DNA of 64,000 bases from an uncultured Porphyromonadaceae bacterium (GTDB taxonomy: Bacteria; Bacteroidota; Bacteroidia; Bacteroidales; Muribaculaceae), in NCBI GenBank assembly GCA_900548875.1, contig URMA01000001.1, positions 124,001 through 188,000 on the forward strand, read 5' to 3'. Shown in pieces: positions 44,269 through 52,956 of the stretch; position 1 is the first letter of the stretch, and every line of letters begins with the position of its first letter. The translations under genes and the position numbers were made by a program. The notes under the pieces are model-generated. The model was not told where the DNA came from and did not search any database. It worked only from the letters and a program-made list of their open reading frames with translations.

Positions 44269-46476
44269 ATGGACTACAACAACATTGAACAAAAAAAGAA
44301 AATTATCATCAAGCGACTGGAACAACGACGCCTCAACGAAGCACTGAAAATGCTCGGCGAACTGGCTACGGAAACTTCCAACTGGGAAATAAAAAGCAAA
44401 ATCGAGGCAATCGAACAGTCGTACAAATATATGCTCAACTATATGGCGGAAGGCGTTGCCGACCCGAAACGCAACGAAATCTACGAAAGCATCATCGCAC
44501 AAGCCTACGAACTGTGCGACTTCACGACGAACGAACTGATTGCACAGACTTCCACCAAACTGCATTACAGCATTCTCCGCCGCGAACGCATGCGTCCGGA
44601 AAACCTCAGCGCACTGCTTGCCAAACATGAGACGGCGCAACACAACTATGACAGTTATCGCGAACTGGCTGAAAAGGACCTCAACCAATTGGCAGGGCTC
44701 CGCAACATCGTAGAAAACATAGAAAACGACATATTCAATCATATTTGGGTAGCGTTTCCCGTCAGCACGGACGACCTTGCACATATCCGTGCCATCTTTA
44801 CCGACAACCAGTATCCAGATTCGCTCCGCGAACTGACAGTGGCAGCCATCATGCTCAACCTGCTGGAACACTACAGCGAGAACCTGCTGCTGGCCCTGAC
44901 CGACATCTACAGCCTGACGCAACAGCCGTCACTGCAAATAAAATCAATGGTTTGCGCACTGATTGTCATGCACAAATACCGCAACATCATCGGTCATTCA
45001 CAAGCGCTCGCTCTGCGCATGGCCGCTTTTGCCGACAACCCGCAGGCAAGCAAGGACATCATGAACATATTCCTACAATTTATCCGCAGCCGTGGCACTG
45101 AACGCATTATCCGCAAGGTGAACAACGAACTCGTACCGGAGATCATGAAACTGAAGCCGGAGCTTCGTCGAAAACTGCAGGATTCGGGCGTCGGCGAAGA
45201 CATGGAAAATCTGGCCGAGAACCCCGACTGGCAGGAAATGCTCGACAAATCCGGCATTACCAAAAAGATGCAGGAACTCAATGAAATGCAGATGCAAGGC
45301 AACGACGTGTTCCTCAGTTCTTTTGCCAAGCTGAAAAATTTCCCGTTCTTCAGCACCGTTTCCAACTGGTTTCTGCCTTTCGACGGAGCACACTCCTCCA
45401 TTTTCCGGATTTTCAAGACAGAAAACAATCCGCTAATGACCGTTGTCAACCGTACGGGTGCCTTCTGCGACAGTGACAAATACTCGTTTGCATTGTCGGT
45501 TGCAAGCGTCCCGGAACAACAAAGGGCCATGATGCTCGGTCAGTTTGACGAACAGAACGCCCAACTGATGGAACTTGTCAAGTCGGAACTGCCCGACCCG
45601 GAAAAAGACCGCGACAACATTGCCAATAAATACGTACAGAACCTCTACCGGTTTTTCAACCTGTTTTCCCGCAAATCGGAATTCTACAATCCGTTCAAAA
45701 CACCGCTCAACCTCATTGAAGTTCCGTTCGTACGCGACATTCTGTCGGACACAGACAGTCTGAAACTAATTGCCGAATTCTATTTCAAGCAGGAATATTT
45801 TTCGGATGCGCTCTCGCTATTCCAACGCATTTCACTGACAGAAGCACCGACAGCCGAACTCTATCAGAAAATGGGATACTGCCACGAAAACTGCATGGAT
45901 TTCGACAAGGCCATCGAATACTACGAAAAAGTGGAACTGATGAAGAACAACGACGTGTGGACACTCAAGCATTCCGCTCTGTGCCACCGGGCAAACGGCG
46001 ACATCGAAAAAGCGTTGGACTGCTACCTGCGCATTGAAAAGCTGAAACCCGACAACATCGCCACGGCCAACAATATAGCCAATTGCCTGCTTGAAGCCGG
46101 CAAACCCGAAGAAGCGCTAAAATATTATTTCAAAGTGGACTATATGGCCGACAAGGGCAACAAGACACTGCGGCCTATCGCCTGGTGCTCTTTCCTCTGC
46201 GGCAATCTGTCACAAAGCCTGGACTATTACAACAGGATCATCGCCAACGGTCCGTCGGCCGACGACTATATCAACCGCGGACACACGCTACTTGCTTCCG
46301 ACAACATCAAGGAAGCCATCGAATCCTATAAGAAAGCCATCGAAACGGACGGCAATGACATCGACAAATTTATCAGCACGCTTGACTCCGACAAGCAATA
46401 TTTAGGCAATGCCGGTGTCAATCTGGAAGATTTGCCGATGATAGTCGACAAAATTCGCTATGACTTAAACATCTAA
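44269..46476 (+). CDS. Large TPR-repeat protein, cytoplasmic
   Basis: This 735-residue protein has no signal peptide. The N-terminal ~400 residues are helical (KLHYSILRRERMRPENLSALLAKHE) and of unknown family. From ~520 on there are at least five TPR units, for example AELYQKMGYCHENCMDFDKAIEYYEKVE, KHSALCHRANGDIEKALDCYLRIEKLKPDN and DYINRGHTLLASDNIKEAIESYKKAIE. TPRs mediate protein contacts; partners are unknown. It is transcribed away from the DUF4293 gene, and no convincing promoter is visible in the 150 bp before it. Confidence 0.8.
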   Translation: MDYNNIEQKKKIIIKRLEQRRLNEALKMLGELATETSNWEIKSKIEAIEQSYKYMLNYMAEGVADPKRNEIYESIIAQAYELCDFTTNELIAQTSTKLHYSILRRERMRPENLSALLAKHETAQHNYDSYRELAEKDLNQLAGLRNIVENIENDIFNHIWVAFPVSTDDLAHIRAIFTDNQYPDSLRELTVAAIMLNLLEHYSENLLLALTDIYSLTQQPSLQIKSMVCALIVMHKYRNIIGHSQALALRMAAFADNPQASKDIMNIFLQFIRSRGTERIIRKVNNELVPEIMKLKPELRRKLQDSGVGEDMENLAENPDWQEMLDKSGITKKMQELNEMQMQGNDVFLSSFAKLKNFPFFSTVSNWFLPFDGAHSSIFRIFKTENNPLMTVVNRTGAFCDSDKYSFALSVASVPEQQRAMMLGQFDEQNAQLMELVKSELPDPEKDRDNIANKYVQNLYRFFNLFSRKSEFYNPFKTPLNLIEVPFVRDILSDTDSLKLIAEFYFKQEYFSDALSLFQRISLTEAPTAELYQKMGYCHENCMDFDKAIEYYEKVELMKNNDVWTLKHSALCHRANGDIEKALDCYLRIEKLKPDNIATANNIANCLLEAGKPEEALKYYFKVDYMADKGNKTLRPIAWCSFLCGNLSQSLDYYNRIIANGPSADDYINRGHTLLASDNIKEAIESYKKAIETDGNDIDKFISTLDSDKQYLGNAGVNLEDLPMIVDKIRYDLNI

Positions 46477-46501
46477 GCCTCTGCGCTTGTTGTAAATTTT
46501 A

Positions 46502-46509
46502 TAACTTTG
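46502..46509 (+). promoter_or_regulatory. Candidate -7 box of the M3 peptidase gene
   Basis: TAACTTTG is a full match to TAnnTTTG, 28 bp before the ATG. No TTTG is present at the -33 distance. Confidence 0.45.
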
Positions 46510-46537
46510 CAAATCATTAACTACCATATTCCCTATT

Positions 46538-48646
46538 ATGAAACATAGAGATATTATTAAAAAAGCAATTATTCCTTTATTATTTACAGCCCCATTTATG
46601 ACCAACGCTGAAAATATTTTCCTTGAGGAATTCAAGACGACGCACCATTGCGTGCCATTCGACAGAATCGAAAAAAGCTACTACGAAGCAGCCGTAGATT
46701 CAGGTATCAAACAAGCGGAACAGGAAATCGCCGCCATTGTCAACCAACGTTCAGTGCCGACTTTCGAAAATACGATTGTCGCCCTTGAGAATTCCGGAGA
46801 AATCCTCAACCGCACCCTCAACACCTTCTACCCTATTCTTTCGGCAGACGGCGACGACGAGATGAACGAAATATCACTCCGCATTGCCCCGAAACTTTCG
46901 GAATATCAGGCCAACATCACGCTGAACGAAAAGCTGTGGCAACGCATCAAGCAGGTGTACGACAACCGCGACAAGCTGAACCTTTCCGTGGAAGAAGCCA
47001 CTTTGCTGCAAAGAACGTATGACATGTTTGCACAATCGGGCGCCACGCTCGAAGGTGCCGACCGCGACACTTACCGCAAGCTGACGGCCGAACTTTCTGA
47101 ACTGACACTGAAATTCAACCAGAACACCGTGAAGGAAACAGCCGCCTACGAAATGTGGCTGACCAAGGACGACCTTGCCGGACTTCCGGAAAGTTCTGTC
47201 GAAGCCGCTGCCCTCGCCGCCAAGGAAAAAGGCCGTGAAGGCGAATATCTCATTACCTTGCAGGCTCCTACCTACATGGCCTTCATGAAATATTCTTCCC
47301 GCCGCGACCTTCGTGAGAAGCTGTACAGAGCTTACAACACGCTCTGCACCAAAGGAGATTACGACAACACGAAAATCATGGCACGCATTGCCGAAATCCG
47401 TTTGGAAATCGCCAAGCTGATGGGAGCAAAGACTTATGCCGAATACAGCCTGCGACGCACAATGGCCGAAACGCCGGAAAATGTCTACAAACTGCTCGAC
47501 CAGCTTCGCGATGCCTACATGCCGGCCTGGAAAAAGGAATACAAGGAACTGACAAAATATGCCCAGAAGGAAGAAGGCAAAAAGTTTGAACTTCAGGCAT
47601 GGGACTATTCCTACTATGCAAACAAGCTGAAAAACGAAAAATACTCGTACAACGAGGAAGAGCTTCGTCCCTACTTCGAACTGAACAATGTCATCAAAGG
47701 CGTGTTCGGTCTGGCCACCAAGCTTTATGGCTTGCACTTCACTGAAAACCAAAACATTTCAGTCTACAATCCGGAAGTGAAATCGTTCGACGTTACGGAC
47801 AGCCAAGGCAACTTCGTCGGCATTCTTTATACTGACTTCTTCCCCCGTGCAACAAAACGTAGCGGTGCATGGATGACGGAATTCCGAGGACAGAAAGTGG
47901 AAAACGGCGTTGACGAACGTCCGCACGTCACTTTGACAATGAACTTCACACAGCCGACCGAAAACAAGCCGTCATTGCTGACGTTCTATGAAGTGGAAAC
48001 ATTCATCCATGAATTCGGCCACGCTCTTCACGGACTGCTGTCGCAAACCCATTTCGGTTCGCTTGCAGGAACAAACGTATACCGCGACTTTGTGGAAGTT
48101 CCGTCACAATTCAACGAAAACTTCCTGACACAAAAAGAATTCCTCGACAGTTTTGCCAAACACTATATCACCGGCGAACCCATTCCGCAAGAACTGGTCG
48201 ACAAGATTATCCGCTCATCGCAATTCGGTGCGGCCTACGCCTGCCTGCGCCAATTGAGTTTCGGTTATCTCGACATGGCATACCACACAATCACGGCACC
48301 TGTAACCGACCCGTACAAGTTTGAGGCAGACGCAATGGAAAGCGTACGCACCCTCCCGCTTGTGGAAGGCTGCATCATGGCACCGCAATTCAACCACATT
48401 TTCTCCGGAGGCTATGCTGCCGGCTACTACAGCTACAAATGGGCAGAAGTGATTGAAGCCGACGCATTCCAGTACTTCAAGGACAACGGAATATTCAATC
48501 CGGAAGTGGCAAAATCGTTCCGCGACAATATTTTGAGCCGCGGCGGAACAGAAGCTCCGATGGTGCTCTACAAACGTTTCCGCGGTCAGGAGCCGAGCAT
48601 CGACGCCCTGCTCATCCGCGACGGAATCAAGAAAGAGAAAAAATAG
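46538..48646 (+). CDS. M3-family zinc peptidase (peptidyl-dipeptidase Dcp/oligopeptidase A type), exported
   Basis: This 702-residue metallopeptidase begins with a signal peptide (MKHRDIIKKAIIPLLFTAPFMTNA). The zinc site is HEFGHALHG (HExxH) near residue 497, followed by the downstream Glu in YRDFVEVPSQFNENF. MNFTQPTENKPSLLTFYEVE is the usual preceding M3 segment, and FSGGYAAGYYSYKWAEVIEADAF is the conserved C-terminal motif. It cleaves short peptides, probably in the periplasm. Length matches Dcp. Confidence 0.94.
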   Translation: MKHRDIIKKAIIPLLFTAPFMTNAENIFLEEFKTTHHCVPFDRIEKSYYEAAVDSGIKQAEQEIAAIVNQRSVPTFENTIVALENSGEILNRTLNTFYPILSADGDDEMNEISLRIAPKLSEYQANITLNEKLWQRIKQVYDNRDKLNLSVEEATLLQRTYDMFAQSGATLEGADRDTYRKLTAELSELTLKFNQNTVKETAAYEMWLTKDDLAGLPESSVEAAALAAKEKGREGEYLITLQAPTYMAFMKYSSRRDLREKLYRAYNTLCTKGDYDNTKIMARIAEIRLEIAKLMGAKTYAEYSLRRTMAETPENVYKLLDQLRDAYMPAWKKEYKELTKYAQKEEGKKFELQAWDYSYYANKLKNEKYSYNEEELRPYFELNNVIKGVFGLATKLYGLHFTENQNISVYNPEVKSFDVTDSQGNFVGILYTDFFPRATKRSGAWMTEFRGQKVENGVDERPHVTLTMNFTQPTENKPSLLTFYEVETFIHEFGHALHGLLSQTHFGSLAGTNVYRDFVEVPSQFNENFLTQKEFLDSFAKHYITGEPIPQELVDKIIRSSQFGAAYACLRQLSFGYLDMAYHTITAPVTDPYKFEADAMESVRTLPLVEGCIMAPQFNHIFSGGYAAGYYSYKWAEVIEADAFQYFKDNGIFNPEVAKSFRDNILSRGGTEAPMVLYKRFRGQEPSIDALLIRDGIKKEKK

Positions 48647-48672
48647 CCTGACACATTTTCGTCAGCCACTCT

Positions 48673-48722
48673 GAGAGAATCGCCTTCAGGTCGGACTTGA
48701 AGGCGATTTTCTCATCTTTTTA
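48673..48722 (+). terminator. Rho-independent terminator after the M3 peptidase gene
   Basis: GAGAATCGCCTTCA pairs with TGAAGGCGATTTTCTC (one bulge) and is followed by ATCTTTTTAT. It begins 27 bp after the stop codon. Confidence 0.85.
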
Positions 48723-48809
48723 TCCGAACGACTCCGCACATACAGAAAAAAGATTTCACATCTTCTACAACTTATTTTCTTATTTTTTTATTATCTAAGG
48801 GAATATTAT

Positions 48810-48817
48810 TAATTTTG
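48810..48817 (+). promoter_or_regulatory. Candidate -7 box upstream of the dCMP deaminase gene
   Basis: TAATTTTG matches TAnnTTTG, 75 bp before the ATG, with only TTTT at the -33 position. A second partial match (TATTTTG) lies about 13 bp downstream. Confidence 0.4.
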
Positions 48818-48892
48818 TCGATTATTTTGTCGGTACAAGTATACGACAAAATTGAAGTATATTCTTCAAAGAAATAGAAGAGTTGTAGCACT

Positions 48893-49327
48893 ATGGACAA
48901 CAACATCAAACAACACCAATTGGACCTCCGCTATCTGCGAATGGCAAGAATATGGGCCGAAAACTCCTATTGCAAACGCAGACAGGTAGGAGCACTGATA
49001 GTCAAGGACAAAATGATAATTTCGGACGGATACAACGGCACCCCTTCTGGATTTGACAATGTCTGCGAAGATGCCGACGGGCACACATTCCCATATGTGC
49101 TCCACGCCGAAGCCAATGCCATCACCAAAGTGGCATGCAGCAACAACAGCAGCAAAGGAGCTACTCTTTACGTCACCGCTGCACCCTGCATCGAATGTGC
49201 AAAACTCATCATCCAGGCCGGCATTACAAGAGTGGTATTCTCCGAACTCTACCGCCTTGCCGACGGATTGGAACTGCTGAAGCAAGCCAACGTAGAATGC
49301 ATATTTATGGAAGTTCCCAAAGAATAG
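48893..49327 (+). CDS. dCMP deaminase (cytidine/deoxycytidylate deaminase family)
   Basis: This 144-residue zinc deaminase has the Zn-ligand and catalytic motif HAEANAI (His, Glu) and the second site PCIECAK (two Cys). YNGTPSGFDNVCED and RRQVGALIVKDKMIISDG are diagnostic for deoxycytidylate deaminases (ComEB type), which make dUMP for thymidylate synthesis. It begins a run of closely spaced plus-strand genes. Confidence 0.92.
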   Translation: MDNNIKQHQLDLRYLRMARIWAENSYCKRRQVGALIVKDKMIISDGYNGTPSGFDNVCEDADGHTFPYVLHAEANAITKVACSNNSSKGATLYVTAAPCIECAKLIIQAGITRVVFSELYRLADGLELLKQANVECIFMEVPKE

Positions 49328-49374
49328 GGACTTCACACTTACCGAAAAGACGATACGAAAAGTTATATAAAAAA

Positions 49375-51024
49375 ATGAGAATAAAACATAGCTCCATAAT
49401 CTGGTTTCCTTTAGTTATCGCGCTATCGATTGTCGCAGGTATCATTATCGGGAACCATATTTCTACAAAAAAATTCATTCTCGACAAGGACAGAAAAATC
49501 AATACTGTGCTGAACATCATCGAGAGTGAATATGTTGATTCTGTCGACATTAAGGATTTGGTGGAACTCACCATCCCTAAAATTGTCGCCAATCTCGACC
49601 CGCACTCCTACTATATTCCGGCCAAAGACGTCAAATCGGTCAACGACGAGCTGGAAGGCTCCATCAGCGGCATCGGAATCTCGTTCATTATGGCCAACGA
49701 CTCGGCACAGGTAGTGGAAGTCATTCCCAACGGTCCTGCCGAAAAAGCCGGTATCCTTGCCGGTGACCGGATTGTGAGCGTAAACGACTCCATCATAACC
49801 GGACCAACGGTTTCCAGCGAGAAGGTGCAAAGCCTTATCCGTGGAGCAAAGGACACGAAAGTCACCATCAAAATTAAACGAAACAACTCGAAAAAACTGC
49901 TTTCGTTTGACATCGTTCGCGGCGACATTCCTATCAACACGGTCGACGCTTCCTACATGATTGACAAGACAACCGGCTACATCAAAGTCAACAAATTCGG
50001 CCGTAACACCTACGACGAATTCCTCAACGCTCTCGGATTGTTGAAGGACCAGGGTGCACAACGCTACATTGTCGACCTCCGTGGCAATGCCGGCGGATAT
50101 ATGGAAATGGCCATATTGATGGTCAACGAATTCCTGTCGAAAGGAGAAATGATTGTCTACACGAAAGCGCGCGATCCTCGCGAGAACACGCAGGTTTGGA
50201 GCGACAACAGCGGCTCGTTCCATGATGCCCAGATTGCAGTGCTTATTGATGAATACTCGGCAAGTGCAAGTGAAATTCTTGCAGGTGCGCTTCAGGACAA
50301 CGACCGCGGTCTTGTCGTAGGCCGCCGTTCGTTCGGCAAAGGTCTGGTTCAGAAACAGACATACCTGCCTGACAGCAGTGCCCTCCGCTTGACCATAGCC
50401 CGCTACTACACACCGTCAGGCCGTTGCCTGCAAAAGGACTACAAGCCGGGCGATGAAAGTTCCTACAGCATGGAACTCTACGACCGCTATTCACACGGAG
50501 AAATCTACAATGCCGACAGCATCAAGGTGGACAAGAGCAAAATATTCAAGACGGCACACGGAAGAACCGTATACGGTGGCGGCGGTATTGTCCCGGATAT
50601 CTTCGTCCCGAACGACACGGTAGGCATCACCAGCTATTATATAGCCGTTGCCAACAAAGGGTTGTTGCAGAAATTTGCCTTCGAATATACCGACATCAAC
50701 CGCGACCGTCTCCAAAAGATAAAATCGGTGGAGAAGCTGTTGGCGATACTGCCGTCGGACGATGCGCTCACGTTCGATTTCATCACTTATGCAAAAGACA
50801 ATGGTGTACCTATCCGCTGGTACTACATCAACCAGTCGCGCAGCCTGATTGCTCGTCAGCTAAAAGCGCTGATAGCACGCGACATTTTGGGAACGGAAGC
50901 CTATTACCGAATCCAAAACCGTTCGGACAAAGTGGTGAACGCTGCGCTCTCGGCCATGAATGCCGGCAAGGCGAAATATCCTGTCACAGTTGAAATCCAA
51001 GGCAACACCAAGGGACAACGCTAA
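49375..51024 (+). CDS. S41 C-terminal processing peptidase with PDZ domain
   Basis: The start is ATG 49375 (MRIKHSSIIWFPLVIALSIVAG); the frame is open further upstream but overlaps the deaminase gene. The 549 residues carry an N-terminal membrane anchor, a PDZ domain at ~80-170 (GIGISFIMANDSAQVVEVIPNGPAEKAGILAGDRIVSVND) and the S41 protease core. The catalytic Ser is in DEYSASASEILAGAL and the Lys in RRSFGKGLVQKQ. The RGNAGGYMEMAI loop is typical. It degrades or trims periplasmic proteins. It lies 5 bases before the cyclo-ligase gene. Confidence 0.93.
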   Translation: MRIKHSSIIWFPLVIALSIVAGIIIGNHISTKKFILDKDRKINTVLNIIESEYVDSVDIKDLVELTIPKIVANLDPHSYYIPAKDVKSVNDELEGSISGIGISFIMANDSAQVVEVIPNGPAEKAGILAGDRIVSVNDSIITGPTVSSEKVQSLIRGAKDTKVTIKIKRNNSKKLLSFDIVRGDIPINTVDASYMIDKTTGYIKVNKFGRNTYDEFLNALGLLKDQGAQRYIVDLRGNAGGYMEMAILMVNEFLSKGEMIVYTKARDPRENTQVWSDNSGSFHDAQIAVLIDEYSASASEILAGALQDNDRGLVVGRRSFGKGLVQKQTYLPDSSALRLTIARYYTPSGRCLQKDYKPGDESSYSMELYDRYSHGEIYNADSIKVDKSKIFKTAHGRTVYGGGGIVPDIFVPNDTVGITSYYIAVANKGLLQKFAFEYTDINRDRLQKIKSVEKLLAILPSDDALTFDFITYAKDNGVPIRWYYINQSRSLIARQLKALIARDILGTEAYYRIQNRSDKVVNAALSAMNAGKAKYPVTVEIQGNTKGQR

Positions 51025-51029
51025 AGCCT

Positions 51030-51584
51030 ATGCAAAAGAATGAAATACGAACACATATCAAGGCGCTGAAAAAGCGACTCGACGAACAAACTAAGGCAGA
51101 AACAGCTTCGGCTGTTTTTGCCTTATTGGAATCATGTCCGGAATTTCAAAATGCACATAAGATACTCGTCTATCACGCACTGCCCGACGAACTGCCCACA
51201 CAGGATTTCCTACAGCAATGGGCCGACGGCAAGCAGCTTTACCTGCCCCGGGTGAATGGCGAAGAACTCGACATATTGCTCTATTCTCCGGAATCGCTTC
51301 ACAAAGGAGCGTTCAACATTCTGGAACCCGACGGTAACGAATGTACCGATGTCGAAACGCTGGATCTCATCATCGTACCGGCGGTAGCGTTTGACCGCCG
51401 CGGCAACCGTCTGGGAAGAGGCAAAGGATTCTACGACCGACTGCTCCAGAAAGCCAAATGTCCTAAAATAGGCATTGCCTACCACTTTCAGCTGCTGGAC
51501 GAAATACCGGCAGAACCCCACGACATTCCAATGGACAAAATAATTACCGAACAGGGCATCATATCAATACATAACATCACGTAA
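51030..51584 (+). CDS. 5-formyltetrahydrofolate cyclo-ligase
   Basis: This 184-residue enzyme converts 5-formyl-THF to 5,10-methenyl-THF with ATP. It is recognised by the C-terminal signature IIVPAVAFDRRGNRLGRGKGFYDRLL and by the N-terminal basic helix (ALKKRLDEQTKAETASAV). ILEPDGNECTDVETLDLIIVP fits the substrate region. It starts 5 bases after the S41 gene, so it is in the same transcript. Confidence 0.93.
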   Translation: MQKNEIRTHIKALKKRLDEQTKAETASAVFALLESCPEFQNAHKILVYHALPDELPTQDFLQQWADGKQLYLPRVNGEELDILLYSPESLHKGAFNILEPDGNECTDVETLDLIIVPAVAFDRRGNRLGRGKGFYDRLLQKAKCPKIGIAYHFQLLDEIPAEPHDIPMDKIITEQGIISIHNIT

Positions 51585-51597
51585 ACATTCCTACACT

Positions 51598-52296
51598 ATG
51601 GCATTAGTCACTCCTGAAACAAAACTGTGTGAGGTCATTCTCGATGAACCGTCAGTAATTCCTGTCATCAACCGTTTTGACATCACGCTGGGCGTGGGCG
51701 ACAAGACAGTGAAGTCCATCTGTGAAAAAAATGACATTGACATTCATTTTTTTCTGACCATTCTGAATGCCTACATCCATGAATCGTTTTTTCCGGAAAA
51801 GAGTTTCGACTCCTTTGGTGCGCAGGAAGTGATTGACTATCTAAGGAAAACAAACGACTATTACCTGCAGTCGCAACTGCCAAACATAGAGCGACATTTC
51901 AGGGCCCTTATCGGACACAGCGACAAGAACAACAACCTGCCCCTACTGCTGAACCTCTACAATGAAGTCAAGGCAGAAATCATCCACCGTATCGAAAACG
52001 ACAACAACCGCTGGTTTGACGAAATCATCAAGATGGAAAAAGCGGTCAACACCGAGGCGATAGCCATCGAAGAGCAGGCAATGAGCAGCGCAAGCGACTC
52101 CATTGAAGACAAGTTGAGCGACTTGAAAAACATGTTTGTCATCCACTTGCGCGGAGAGTACGACCGCAACCTGTGCCACGCCGTACTTTTTGCCATCATC
52201 AGTCTGGAAAAGGATATCCGGCAAAACAACCGCATCCGTAACCGTATTCTGTATCCGCTGGCGGAAGCATTGAAAAAAGCATCGGGAAACAACTAA
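51598..52296 (+). CDS. RIC/ScdA-like protein with degenerate cysteine and di-iron sites
   Basis: In this 232-residue protein, residues ~5-62 align with the ScdA_N/DUF542 domain (PSVIPVINRFDITLGVGDKTVKSICEKNDID), but the usual Cys-Cys-Gly-Gly is replaced by GVGD. Residues ~85-230 follow a hemerythrin-like helical bundle (LPNIERHFRALIGHSD, IIHRIENDNNRWF). The terminal ligand motif of RIC proteins (His, His, Glu before NxxLFP) reads DIRQNNRIRNRILYP, so key iron ligands are missing. RIC proteins repair nitrosylated iron-sulphur centres; this one may have become a sensor or regulatory partner. It lies 13 bp after the cyclo-ligase gene and 12 bp before a LuxR-type gene. Confidence 0.68.
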   Translation: MALVTPETKLCEVILDEPSVIPVINRFDITLGVGDKTVKSICEKNDIDIHFFLTILNAYIHESFFPEKSFDSFGAQEVIDYLRKTNDYYLQSQLPNIERHFRALIGHSDKNNNLPLLLNLYNEVKAEIIHRIENDNNRWFDEIIKMEKAVNTEAIAIEEQAMSSASDSIEDKLSDLKNMFVIHLRGEYDRNLCHAVLFAIISLEKDIRQNNRIRNRILYPLAEALKKASGNN

Positions 52297-52308
52297 ACGT
52301 GCCGTACC

Positions 52309-52869
52309 ATGCAAAAGATTTCCATCACCATCGTTCTGCGCAATTCCCTGCTTGCCCTCGGACTGAAACAGGTGCTGCTCCACCTCTACGACATTGAAGC
52401 GCGAAGCTACGGTTCTATGGACGAAATGAGGGCATCCGACAACGGCAATTCGGACCTGTACATTACGGAGAACGCCATATTCACCGCCAATCCGGGATTT
52501 TTCATCCCCCGAAGAGCCAAACTGCTGATACTGTCGGACACGGACACCTGCGACGATAATATCGGCTACATGCTCGATTGTTATGCCGACGAAGCGGCAC
52601 TGCTTCACCGCATCTCGGGCATCATCGAACAAGCAAAGGAAACAAAAACTACCGGCAACGACCTGTCGCTCCGCGAAATTGACGTGCTGTGTCTTGTGGC
52701 AAGCGGACTCACCAACAAGGAAATCGCCGACAAACTCAACATCAGCACGAACACCGTACTGTCGCACAGAAAGAATATCACGGCCAAACTCGGCATAAAA
52801 AGTGTGTCGGGCCTGAGTGTCTACGCCATGATGAACGGCTACATTTGCAGTGTGCCGAACGAACAATAA
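52309..52869 (+). CDS. LuxR-type DNA-binding regulator with phosphorylation-incompetent receiver
   Basis: This 186-residue protein has a C-terminal HTH of the LuxR/NarL class at ~120-178 (LSLREIDVLCLVASGLTNKEIADKLNISTNTVLSHRKNITAKLG). The N-terminal ~105 residues have the receiver outline (SLLALGLKQVLLHLYDIE, KLLILSDTDT). However, the acidic pair after the first strand (IVLRNSLLALG) and the phospho-acceptor Asp (DLYITENAIF) are not evident. It may therefore be controlled by protein contact or ligand instead of phosphorylation. It follows the RIC-like gene by 12 bp. Confidence 0.8.
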   Translation: MQKISITIVLRNSLLALGLKQVLLHLYDIEARSYGSMDEMRASDNGNSDLYITENAIFTANPGFFIPRRAKLLILSDTDTCDDNIGYMLDCYADEAALLHRISGIIEQAKETKTTGNDLSLREIDVLCLVASGLTNKEIADKLNISTNTVLSHRKNITAKLGIKSVSGLSVYAMMNGYICSVPNEQ

Positions 52870-52911
52870 GTTTTTAATGCCTAAAAACATAATTATTAAG
52901 CTAAAATGTTG

Positions 52912-52919
52912 TAAATTTG
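52912..52919 (+). promoter_or_regulatory. Candidate -7 box of the ThrE-type exporter gene
   Basis: TAAATTTG is a full match to TAnnTTTG, 37 bp before the ATG, without a clear -33 box. An A/T-only hairpin (GTTTTTA with TAAAAAC, 52870-52888) lies between it and the regulator's stop and may end the upstream transcript. Confidence 0.45.
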
Positions 52920-52956
52920 CGCCATAATCTAAAAACGTATAAATTAAGATTGTTTT

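Noticed and set aside
49135..49374. Upstream in-frame extension of the S41 protease
   Set aside because: It overlaps the dCMP deaminase gene and begins with poly-Gln and basic residues; the ATG at 49375 opens a clear membrane anchor.
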